A stretch of DNA of 64,000 nt, taken from positions 5,384,001-5,448,000 of the forward strand of contig CATNEN010000007.1 of NCBI GenBank assembly GCA_950097015.1, read 5' to 3'. The stretch is from Macrostomum hystrix (Eukaryota > Platyhelminthes > Macrostomidae). The notes beneath the pieces are model-generated. The model did no database searches and was not told the origin of the DNA. It saw only the letters and a program-made list of their open reading frames with translations. The position numbers and the translations under genes were made by a program. This document shows positions 54,793-64,000 of this stretch, piece after piece. Numbering within the stretch: position 1 is the stretch's first letter; every line of letters begins with the position of its first letter.

Positions 54793-57700
54793 ATTTTTTA
54801 TTTAAGTCAGATAAATAAAGATTCGCGAATTAAAATAAGCCGTATGCAGAGTTTTCTTAATAAATCCTGCTTATTTTACTGCAAAGGCCGTGCGTGCTTT
54901 AAAGCATGAGCTGGCGGTTTCATAGAAATTCGTAGGAAGCGGAACAAATTCAAATTCACGAAAAATCGTTATTGGTCGTGTCAACCTCTGCATAATACGA
55001 TTTCATGGCTGACACCGAGTTTTTTTTCACGAATTTTATTGGCATTCAGGTTTTTCAAGTTATTTTTGATATATTTGGAATATATTCTGGACTTATTTTT
55101 ACCTTTGTTTCATGATCAATCCACAATGATTCACAATGCAATTTAATCAATTCATTCGATTTTTTTAAATACGAAAGTTACTGGTGCCATGTGCTATGGC
55201 AATATCTATGCCGAATCAGACCACATGTAAAACAAAATGGTTAATATAAGAGCAAAATCGATCAAGTTAGAACTGTGCGACGGAAATTTATTGGAAAATA
55301 CAACCTGAACAGCTAAGAGTCCAGCACTTGAAATACGCCATGAAGACAGCTTTGCGAGAATTGTATTCGTTTTGATGATAAATTCTATTTGAATGAAGAC
55401 ATTTGTTTATACGCATATTCTTTTTGCCCTTCAATCAAGGTGACAATAAAGTCGCTTGTGATTTTCGCTGACGACGTGTGCTAGATCTTAAAATATTTAA
55501 ATATGATTCAGATTTAAATTCAATTGCAGCATTAATGTAATAATTTAATGAACTAAAAAAAATTCTTACATTTGTTTTAAGTTAGATTAAGAAGCATTTT
55601 AATCATCTATCATGATAATAATGCGTCTAGCTTTCAACTAATCTAGCCATCACTGGGGCAGCATTATATGCCGGTATTGTACCTTATTGAAAAACATTTC
55701 AATAAAGTTTTTATAGTTACGCATTAAGCCAAGCCCCATGGCGATCCTATCGGCCATATGTGCTCCATCATTTTCCCAATGCAGCTTTGTTTAGTGAGCA
55801 CGGCAAGGAGATGAAGAGAGAGAGACAGAGAGGGGGGAAGTTTTTCCTCATATCAGCTCCCTGCATATGGCTTGGCGCGACTTTGTCAATCAGTGTTATT
55901 TGAAGCTCGCGAGAGTAGTGAGCTGACGAGATTGAGACTATGCCATGCCACCGAGTGGCTTGCATGGGAAATTTGAGATGGCTATCGGGCAGCGTGGAAG
56001 TTGGCTCTGCAGTTTTTGGTCAGAAAAAGGAGCCGCCGCTATCGATGTGTGCAAGATTTATTCAGCTTTTTTGCGCCAATGTGTAGAAAAATGAGGATCT
56101 TTTTCATTAATAGAGAGTTTGGCATCCAGCTGTTCATTAATTGTGATGCAGTATTGGCGGGCGTGGTGGTACTTAGAGGGGATGCAAAGATGAATCATTA
56201 GCGCTAACGTGTCTGTAGTATCACGCGGAGACCATTTGAATAACATCAGAAGTGCATTAATTGAGCAAACGCGTCAGCAAGATTTCGCAAATAAATTATT
56301 AAAGCAAAAAAGTGGCCGTCGACGTGAAACCTTGCTGAAGCATATCTTAAACAAACTTAAACAACGAGTACCGTAAAACCGCTTCCTCGCGGTAGAACTC
56401 GTTGTATAGAGCAGTATAGGATTCTTTTCTGCATTAATAAATCACAATTTTTTAGGCCATACAGAACGATCTGCTTAACAAAAGCTAGCCCAATTCAGAT
56501 CTAGAGCAGTCTGAAATATCGGAGGCTTGTATACACTTTTATAAAGATTGTACGATGACACAATCAAAATGTTTTGGAATATCAGGTAATTCGATACTGC
56601 AATTCGGACACATTTGCTAGCCCGGATCCGTACAGTTCATGCTGCTCTTGTAACTATTGCAACTCTGCAAGGCTATTCTCGAATCAATTTGAAGATGCTC
56701 GATTACAAGGCGCTCTCGGTCAATCAATATGGTATCAATAGGGCATTAACTTAATCATGGCATATGCTGCATGTATATCCGCATCTACTGCAACGCCAGT
56801 TCGTTTGTCCGCTGAAGCTCCAATCAGGTCGAATTGATTGCATGGCAACTCGCTGATTGGAGCAGCGGAGTTTGAGACAGGACACACACGTAGCTGGAGC
56901 CTTATACATATGGCCTCCTGCCCGTTTATTGGATTGCTTATAAGGGCCGCGGGCCGCTGAGACTTCAAAGTTTGAGCTTGTAAGAAAATATTGAGCCTTT
57001 ATAGAGATTCCAGACTGCAGATTCAAGGAGACATTGGTTTGCTTAGTGGCTTCATATCAGCGACCAGACTCAACTCGAAAACGGTATGTTAGAATGAACA
57101 GGCAACCTGTTTAATCAATTCTTATTTCGTTTTAAAATCTATCTCGTACATTCTCTGTTTCAATTCAAAATGCGAATCATTTTTTGTTTGAAAAATGCTT
57201 CTAACAAATGAATAAATATGCGCTAATCTAAGCATGCCTATAAATAGAAAACCTTTTGTCCCAATAAGTACTTCTCAATGAGACATTCGTACACTTTTTT
57301 CTGTCTGCAGAGCGGGCTTTTTTTAGACAAAAAGAAGTGAAAAAAAAAAAACAGCAAACCCGTTTGACAATTGGCTTCAACTGCCTAGCCTCATAGGGGA
57401 AATTGAAATCGTCAGTTTGAATCACGCTTTGCTATCACATGAAAAATCAGTAAGTTTGTGGTACACAGTGTGAAGTCTACTATGAATACCTGTAATCCGT
57501 GCACGCAACTCAGAATTTGAGTTCTTATCTCGTGACGGCATATCTATGGCATGTTTTGAGACGCCTGCATTGGCTTTTAATTCTTGGCTGGATTCCAAAA
57601 TGGATTGATTTGATTCGAGACCTGAACCCGAGCATAATGTACATGTAATGATAAGGAAGCATGACGTCATAGATTCATTATCGATCTATCGAATTTTAGC

Positions 57701-57809
57701 TGTACTCGCCGAGCTTTTAGTGATTTTAAATTTCAATACGTCAGCTTCTTTGCCACTCTACTGACAGTAGAACGCATAAAATATTAGCCTAATATTATAC
57801 AATTTTTTT
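54793..57809. other. Divergent intergenic DNA
   Basis: About 3 kb between the 5' ends of LMAN2 (minus) and the small membrane protein gene (plus). It contains no minisatellite. A compact hairpin lies at 56361-56405. No gene recognised. Confidence 0.5.
56361..56405. other. Two-tier hairpin
   Basis: Outer arms ACAACGAGT and ACTCGTTGT (9 bp, perfect) enclose an inner ACCGC-TTCCTC-GCGGT stem-loop. Function unknown; could be a structured RNA or a transposon remnant. Confidence 0.5.
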
Positions 57810-57884
57810 ATGTTCCACAACTCACTCACTCAAGAAAAAGTGCCTTTCTTCTATCTCCTCTTAAGCAGAGAGCCGCCATTGCGC

Positions 57885-58355
57885 ATGGCTGCCGCAGTGG
57901 ACAGCATGACCATGCAGGAGGTGACGCTCATGATGCAGCCGTTCGACCATTGGACTAACCGACGGCTGCGCAGCAACGAGGCCGAGGAGAGCGACTGCAG
58001 CCAGGCGGGGGATCGCCCTTCAAGGGGCCGCAGCGTCCGCCGGCAGCCCCGCTTTGTAGACGGCGACGGTGGCATCGGCGATGTCGGTGGCGTTGGTGGA
58101 CGCGGCGGCGGCTTCTGCAGCCCGACAGCCAGGAAGGTCGTGTGCTCGAGTCTGGCCTTCCTATCCGCCCTGGCCCTGCTGTTGTTCCTCATCATGCGAG
58201 CCGCCATCGACGAGGAGGAGGAGGCGGAGGCCTTGAGGAGGGCGGCTGCTCTAGCGGCGGCATGCGGGTTGAGCCGGAATAGCAGCAACAACAGCAGCAG
58301 CAGCAGCATCTGTCCTGATGCTACCGCTGTCTCAACCCCTGCACAACGTCAGTAG
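57885..58355 (+). CDS. Small single-pass membrane protein, unrecognised
   Basis: 156 aa from ATG 57885, set in a good GCGCATGG context; an in-frame ATG at 57810 would add 25 residues. A CTCTTAAGCAG acceptor-like site lies 17 bp before the start, so a 5' exon or trans-splice leader is possible. The N-terminal half is hydrophilic with basic runs (RRLR, RGRSVRRQPR) and Gly-rich. One TM helix spans about residues 86-107 (VVCSSLAFLSALALLLFLI). A Glu/Ala helix and a Ser/Asn tail with two NSS sequons (132, 136) follow. Charge distribution suggests type II (N-in) topology. AATAAA at 58398-58403 sits 43 bp after the stop. I do not recognise the family. Confidence 0.55.
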   Translation: MAAAVDSMTMQEVTLMMQPFDHWTNRRLRSNEAEESDCSQAGDRPSRGRSVRRQPRFVDGDGGIGDVGGVGGRGGGFCSPTARKVVCSSLAFLSALALLLFLIMRAAIDEEEEAEALRRAAALAAACGLSRNSSNNSSSSSICPDATAVSTPAQRQ

Positions 58356-58397
58356 CCATCTGGAGCGTCCTCGCTTCACAAAGATCACGCGAGAGTT

Positions 58398-58403
58398 AAT
58401 AAA
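58398..58403 (+). terminator. Polyadenylation signal AATAAA
   Basis: Canonical hexamer 43 bp downstream of the stop codon of the small membrane protein gene; supports that gene ending here. Confidence 0.55.
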
Positions 58404-58599
58404 TTCACTTTACTGCGTGACTGCTGTCCTTATTAGTACACGAGCTATTCTAGCGTATAATATGCAATGAAACTTAACTTTAGCCTCGCCACATTGCATA
58501 AAAATCATCAGCTACTCATTCAGCAGCCTCTGAATCGAAGCCTTTGCTGAAAATTTTCGCAGCGTTTTGTTAACTACGAGTAGTCGAAAACAATTACTG

Positions 58600-58840
58600 A
58601 ATAACCTGACTGGTCTGTGGCTGACTCACTGAATGACCTGAAGGTCACTGCCCCTTCAAGTCATTCAGTAAGTCAGCCACAGGTCACTCAGTAGGTCAGT
58701 CACAGACCAATCAGGTCATTCAGTGGGTCAGTCACAGACCAATCAGGTCATTCAGTGGGTCAGTCACAGACCAATCAGGTCATTCAGTAAGTCAGCCACA
58801 GACCAATCAGGTCATTCAGTGGGTCAGTCACAGACCATTT
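58600..58840. repeat. Minisatellite, 32-bp unit, 3' of the small membrane protein gene
   Basis: About seven copies with GGTCATTCAGTGGGTCAGTC and ACAGACCAATCA. Copies at the left are rearranged and partly inverted (TGACTCACTGAATGACCTGA against CAGGTCATTCAGT), giving a local inverted repeat. Confidence 0.88.
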
Positions 58841-60234
58841 AGGATAATCAAATGGACTGAACAGTGTGTCATATCTATGCCGCGGTAAACAGCAATGTAA
58901 ATGATTGATTTTCAGATCTAAAACAGAATTTATTTAATGAGTCAAACATTTTTAGGCGCAAATGTCACAGTTTACCAACACAGATTAATTAAAATATCAA
59001 AGTTGGACATACAACTACAGAGCAAAGACGAACAATGCAACACTAATTATCAAGCTGGCCCATTGCGTGGAGTTGCGTTGTAAGTATCGTTAGCAATGAC
59101 ACTTTAGGTCATACTTTAATGTCATACAGGGTCGCCTAGGGTCATACAGACAGACGACAGCAAATAATATTACAGCCTAAAAAATCCAGCCGGACTTCTG
59201 CCAGAGCATCCAAAATTCAGGCCAAAAGTTGAAAAGTACAGTTGCTGGAACAACTATAAAATAGCAACACAATATCTAGAATCTCATGTAGAAACATCCA
59301 ATGCTTAGCACGAGCATTAACACAGCATTAACGCAGCAATGAGAAAAAATGAACAAAAAATAGAAAATGACTTCTAGATATTAACTGCAATGCTGCAATG
59401 GCAATGAGTTTGCTAGAGAAAAAGCAGTAAAGAACTGTGAAAAATTATGCATTTTTGTAGTTTTTTTAGCTAAAAAACTTTGCATTAATTCAATTGTTGG
59501 TTGCCGACAGCAGTACAGCAACAGTATAACAAAATGTATTAGGGTACTAAATAATATATTTAATTGACACTCTAACATTGGATTAAGCAACTGAAGAGAT
59601 AGGGAGTTAAATGATAACTTCGGTATTTAAAAATGATAGCAAAAAACTGGAGTCAACCCACATTGAAAGAGAAATAAACAGTCAAATTTAGATGCAAAAA
59701 ATTTAATAAAGAACTATTCAGCTGGAATATATTAGCTGAATCACATTTCTTAAAGCTCGTGACGTCAGAACATTTTAACTTGAAAAATGAAAACTGATAT
59801 GACGTCACCCTTGTTGCGTCAGACCGGAAAACAAGTATCATTCAATTTACAAGAACACATCATTTCTAAATTTAAATTGACTGATAAGGGAGCACACACA
59901 CTGTGACATACTAGAGCAGCACTATGATAACAACAACAACAACAATAACAACAACAACAATAACAACAACAACAACAATAACAACAACAACAACAGAGTC
60001 CTAATGTCCTAAATAGGAAGGTCACAAACTAATCTCTTGACACTGGCTCTTCGGGCAAGAGAAATATGTAAAATATGTAACAAGACTACTTGTTATAAAA
60101 GTACATTTATCGTTGTTATAAGTTTCTAACTTGTTTTAGGCAACACTCCGTCTAATATACATGTAATATTAAAGCATGTTTTCAGCGATCAATCAAACAC
60201 AAATTTATATCTGACTGGACCGAACTATGTACAA
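58841..60234. other. Convergent intergenic DNA
   Basis: No gene recognised. An (AAC)n/(AAT)-type microsatellite lies at about 59925-59997. Short open frames only. Confidence 0.4.
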
Positions 60235-60600
60235 TCTCTGAGTAGTCTCAAACTCGTGTCTGAGTAGTCTCAAACTCGTGTCTGAGTAGTCTCAAAATCG
60301 TGTCTGAGTAGTCTCAAAATCGTGTCTGAGTAGTCTCAAACTCGTGTCTGAGTAGTCTCAAACTCGTGTCTGAGTAGTCTCAAACTCGTGTCTGAGTAGT
60401 CTCAAACTCGTGTCTGAGTAGTCTCAAACTCGTGTCTGAGTAGTCTTAAAATCGTGTCTGAGTAGTCTCAAACTCGTGTCTGAGTAGTCTCAAACTCGTG
60501 TCTGAGTAGTCTCAAACTCGTGTCTGAGTAGTCTCAAACTCGTGTCTGAGTAGTCTCAAAATCGTGTCTGAGTAGTCTCAAACTCGTGTCTGAGTAGCTT
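60235..60600. repeat. Minisatellite, 22-bp unit, 3' of tomosyn
   Basis: About 17 copies of CTCAAACTCGTGTCTGAGTA plus GT, 90 bp beyond the tomosyn stop, so probably in its 3' UTR. Confidence 0.93.
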
Positions 60601-60688
60601 CAAGCTATTGTTATAGAAAAAACCATAAAAATGTAACTTTCAAAAAGCAAGCAAAGCAAGCAATGTTCGGGAGGAAGTTAAGCAGCCG

Positions 60689-60832
60689 TCAGAAAGGCCA
60701 CCACTTCTTGTCTTTGTCTTTGTACTTTTGCGCCAACTGGCTGGCGAGATTGCGCTGCTGCTCAGCCGAATTGCGCATTCGCTCGGTCTGCTCGTCAACC
60801 TCGCTCAGCTTCTCTCCGCGCTCCATCGCTTT
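60689..60832 (-). CDS. STXBP5: Tomosyn last exon (R-SNARE motif)
   Basis: [19 protein letters not shown] to the C-terminal KKWWPF and stop at 60689-60691. Acceptor TTGTTGCAG; phase 0. Confidence 0.94.
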   Translation of the reverse strand, partial: KAMERGEKLSEVDEQTERMRNSAEQQRNLASQLAQKYKDKDKKWWPF

Positions 60833-62709
60833 CTGCAACAATTTGCTAACTGCTTTTAGAGGCGAAAAAGAAGCAGGGAATGAAGGGTTGGGATGAATGG
60901 ATGCAGGGAATGAAGGGCTGGGATGAATGGATGCAGGGAATGAAGGGTTGGGATGAATGGATGAAGGGAATGAAGGGTTGGGATGAATGGATACAGGGAA
61001 TGAAGGGCTGGGATGAATGGATGCAGGAAATGAAGGTTGAGATGAATGGATGCAGGGAATGAAGGGCTGGGATGAATGGATGCAGGAAATGAAGGGCTGG
61101 GATGAATGGATGCAGGGAATGAAGGGCTGGGATGAATGGATGCAGGAAATGAAGGGCTGGGGTGAATGGATGCAGGATATGAAGGGTTGGGATGAATGGA
61201 TGCAGGGAATGAAGGGTTGGGATGAATGGATGCAGGAAATGAAGGGCTGGGGTGAATGGATGCAGGATATGAAGGGTTGGGATGAATGGATGCAGGGAAT
61301 GAAGGGCTGGGGTGAATGGATGCAGGGAATGAAGGGTGAGATGTAGGACAGGGCAGTGGCAAGGAGCGGACAGTGTCTGCTAACCTGCATGGCGAGAGAA
61401 ATCTCGGAAGAGGCTCCGGCAGCTCTGGACTGCACGGACTCCATGTTGGGCCCTCGCGTCAGCTTGCAGATGCCGGCTGAAGCCTTGCCGGCGGCCGCTT
61501 CGCCAACTGCGAATCGATTAAGCTTTTAAATAATATTTTATATATTCCCATACTGCTACTTAGATAAGTAGAGGCGAAAGAATATAAGGAATAATATAAG
61601 AATAAGCAAATAAGCAAATAATAAAATCAATAAGCTATAATTCATGGTCGCTGTTAACTCACAAAGCTGCTCTCGATCGATGCAGGCCGCGCCCCCGCCG
61701 AACAGATTTTGACCGAATTTTTCCAGGAAATTCTTCTTTGGCGGCTCCGGCAGGTCGCAGGGAATGTACAAATCCGCCAGCATGTCGTTCAGGTCGTTGC
61801 TTATGCGGGAAATGCAAGTATTTTTTAATTAAAAACTTAATCCTATAAATGCACTTTATTCTTATGCACTTTATTCCTTCATCATGGGGCTAGGCTAGCA
61901 ATCCATTATATTCCATAATCATCGGGCTAGGCTAGCAATCCATTATATTCCTTCATCATGGGGCTAGGCTAGCAATCCATTGTATTCCTTCATGATGGGG
62001 CTAGGCTAGCAATCCATTGTATTCCTTCATCATGGGGCTAGGCTAGCAATCCGTTGTATTCCTTCATCATGGGGCTAGGCTAGCAATCCATTATATTCCT
62101 TCATCATGGGGCTAGGCTAGCAATCCATTGTATTCCTTCATGATGGGGCTAGGCTAGCAATCCATTATATTCCTTCATCATAGGGCTAGGCTAGCAATCC
62201 GTTGTATTCCTTCATCATGGGGCTAGGCTAGCAATCCATTATATTCCTTCATCATGGGGCTAGGCTAGCAATCCGTTGTATTCCTTCATCATGGGGCTAG
62301 GCTAGCAATCCATTATATTCCTTCATCATGGGGCTAGGCTAGCAATCCATTGTATTCCTTCATGATGGGGCTAGGCTAGCAATCCATTGTATTCCTTCAT
62401 CATGGGGCTAGGCTAGCAATCCGTTGTATTCCTTCATCATGGGGCTAGGCTAGCAATCCATTATATTCCTTCATCATGGGGCTAGGCTAGCAATCCATTA
62501 TATTCCTTCATCATGGGGCTAGGCTAGCAATCCGTTGTATTCCTTCATCATGGGGCTAGGCTAGCAATCCATTGTATTCCATAATCATCGGGCTAGGCTA
62601 GCAATCCTCTCACCTCATGTCGCTGGACAAGGTGATTTTCTGCAGTTCGCTGGGAGAGCAGAAGTACACAGCTTGCCCGTGGTTGCTGCACTGGAAGGTG
62701 CGGCTCAGT
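60689..62709 (-). CDS. STXBP5: Tomosyn (syntaxin-binding protein 5 / Lgl-related R-SNARE protein), C-terminal part
   Basis: Soluble regulator that occupies syntaxin/SNAP-25 with a VAMP-like helix and restrains vesicle fusion. Exons in transcript order in the window: 62709-62614, 61799-61663, 61506-61385, 60832-60689; phases 2, 1 and 0 agree. Segments: [19 protein letters not shown], then [26 protein letters not shown]...[17 protein letters not shown], and a C-terminal R-SNARE motif [18 protein letters not shown] (Arg of ERG as the zero-layer residue) ending [12 protein letters not shown], against KKWYQF in vertebrates. There is no C-terminal membrane anchor, as expected. The N-terminal WD40 propellers lie beyond the right edge. 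Confidence 0.94.
60868..61340. repeat. Minisatellite, 30-bp unit, tomosyn last intron
   Basis: About 16 copies of GGGATGAATGGATGCAGGGA followed by ATGAAGGGCT. Reads continuously with the SNARE exon frame on the minus strand ([10 protein letters not shown]-like), which falsely extends that frame. Confidence 0.93.
61385..61506 (-). CDS. STXBP5: Tomosyn penultimate exon
   Basis: [20 protein letters not shown] through [20 protein letters not shown], the start of the SNARE helix. Acceptor ATTCGCAG, donor CAG/GTTAGC. Confidence 0.92.
61663..61799 (-). CDS. STXBP5: Tomosyn exon, pre-SNARE linker
   Basis: [20 protein letters not shown], then [20 protein letters not shown] and DREQL, joining to F-GE of the next exon. 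The acceptor is CGCATAAG, an AAG rather than CAG/TAG acceptor; donor T/GTGAGT. Confidence 0.9.
61860..62606. repeat. Minisatellite, 37-bp unit, tomosyn intron
   Basis: About 20 copies of GGGGCTAGGCTAGCAATCC followed by ATTRTATTCCTTCATCAT. The array stops 7 bp from the donor of the 62614-62709 exon. The inverted unit resembles the 572-1180 array. Confidence 0.95.
62614..62709 (-). CDS. STXBP5: Tomosyn exon, end of propeller region (first in window)
   Basis: [20 protein letters not shown] through [11 protein letters not shown]. Acceptor CTTTGCAG, donor AG/GTGAGA, phase 2 in and out. Confidence 0.9.
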
Positions 62710-62834
62710 CTGCAAAGTCAGATTAGCACATATTTTGAGTTTTCGTTCTGGAAAATAGAAAAGTAAATGCGACAAGTTTCTAGTTCGGGTGGATCAACGG
62801 ACAATAGATTAAACCAACGGCTTAACGAGTCTGG

Positions 62835-64000
62835 AGTCTTACAGAAGTTGAGTTGTTAGAGAAGCGTTTGAGTTGTTGGAGAAGCATTTGAGTTGTTAGG
62901 GAAGCGTTTGAGTTGTTAGGGAAGCGTTTGAGTTGTTAGGGAAGCGTTTGAGTTGTTAGGGAAGCGTTTGAGTTGTTGGAGAAGCATTTGAGTTGTTGGA
63001 GAAGCATTTCAGTTGTTGGAGAAGCATTTGAGTTGTTAGGGAAGCATTTGAGTTGTTAGGGAAGCGTTTGAGTTGTTGGAGAAGCATTTGAGTTGTTAGA
63101 GAAGCGTTTGAGTTGTTGGAGAAGCGTTTGAGTTGTTGGAGAAGCATTTGAGTTGTTAGAGAAGCATTTCAGTTGTTGGAGAAGCATTTGAGTTGTTGGA
63201 GAAGCATTTCAGTTGTTGGAGAAGCATTTGAGTTGTTAGGGAAGCGTTTGAGTTGTTGGAGAAGCATTTGAGTTGTTGGAGAAGCATTTGAGTTGTTGGA
63301 GAAGCGTTTGAGTTGTTGGAGAAGCATTTCAGTTGTTGGAGAAGCATTTGAGTTGTTAGGGAAGCATTTGAGTTGTTAGAGAAGCGTTTGAGTTGTTAGA
63401 GAAGCATTTCAGTTGTTGGAGAAGCATTTGAGTTGTTAGAGAAGCATTTCAGTTGTTAAAGAAGCATTTCAGTTGTTGGAGAAGCATTTGAGTTGTTGGA
63501 GAAGCATTTCAGTTGTTGGAGAAGCATTTGAGTTGTTAGGGAAGCGTTTGAGTTGTTAGGGAAGCGTTTGAGTTGTTAGGGAAGCGTTTGAGTTGTTGGA
63601 GAAGCATTTGAGTTGTTAGGGAAGCGTTTGAGTTGTTAGGGAAGCGTTTGAGTTGTTAGAGAAGCGTTTGAGTTGTTGGAGAAGCATTTGAGTTGTTAGG
63701 GAAGCATTTCAGTTGTTGGAGAAGCATTTGAGTTGTTGGAGAAGCATTTCAGTTGTTGGAGAAGCATTTGAGTTGTTAGGGAAGCATTTGAGTTGTTAGG
63801 GAAGCGTTTGAGTTGTTAGGGAAGCGTTTGAGTTGTTAGGGAAGCGTTTGAGTTGTTGGAGAAGCGTTTGAGTTGTTAGGGAAGCGTTTGAGTTGTTAGG
63901 GAAGCGTTTGAGTTGTTGGAGAAGCATTTGAGTTGTTAGGGAAGCGCTTGAGTTGTTAGGGAAGCGTTTGAGTTGTTAGAGAAGCGTTTGAGTTGTTGGA
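62835..64000. repeat. Minisatellite, 20-bp unit, tomosyn intron, cut by the window end
   Basis: About 58 copies of GTTGGAGAAGCATTTGAGTT with TTAGG, TTAGA, GCGTTTG and CATTTC variants; continues past base 64000. Confidence 0.95.

Overview
The window is animal nuclear DNA. It holds intron-containing, clearly metazoan genes: calcineurin A, a Misshapen/TNIK-type kinase, a VIP36-type cargo lectin, tomosyn and MOCS2B. Splicing is GT-AG, several proteins have glutamine tracts, and intergenic DNA is moderately AT-rich. I cannot fix the phylum; an invertebrate fits best, and a flatworm or other lophotrochozoan is only a guess. I rebuilt exons by matching reading frame, intron phase and remembered family conservation.

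Layout. 3.45-17.6 kb, minus strand: calcineurin A catalytic subunit, eight exons, with the regulatory C-terminus off the left edge. 17.6-25.1 kb: AT-rich divergent intergenic DNA with a dead IS630-like transposase split by a 690-bp inverted-repeat transposon. 25.3-31.06 kb, plus: a complete GCK-IV (MAP4K4/TNIK/MINK/Misshapen) kinase, 1,147 aa, five exons. 37.5-39.94 kb, plus: complete MOCS2B, 183 aa. 44.2-45.6 kb, minus: a FLYWCH zinc-finger protein in one open frame. 48.9-50.05 kb: a non-autonomous hAT transposon with a perfect 8-bp target duplication. 52.3-54.8 kb, minus: LMAN2/VIP36-type lectin. 57.9-58.36 kb, plus: an unrecognised small one-pass membrane protein. 60.7-62.7 kb, minus: the 3' end of tomosyn, running off the right edge.

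The striking property is the minisatellites. I count 31 tandem arrays with units mostly of 14-42 bp, covering by my own summation about 23-24 kb, over a third of the window. Nearly every intron longer than about 240 bp has its own array or arrays with a private unit, and so do the 3' flanks and convergent intergenic stretches. The divergent 5' intergenic stretches (17.6-25.1, 54.8-57.8 and 45.7-47.4 kb) have essentially none. Many units carry splice-site-like motifs when read in the gene's sense direction. Two arrays begin at a splice donor, one begins at a stop codon, and one lies inside the hAT element. Two arrays 61 kb apart, in introns of different genes, share a homologous unit in opposite orientation. 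The long open frames through these arrays are by-products of unit length and are not proposed as proteins.

The genes do not form an operon or pathway. They are ordinary cellular genes: phosphatase signalling, JNK/cytoskeleton kinase signalling, molybdenum cofactor synthesis, transcription, secretory cargo sorting and SNARE regulation.
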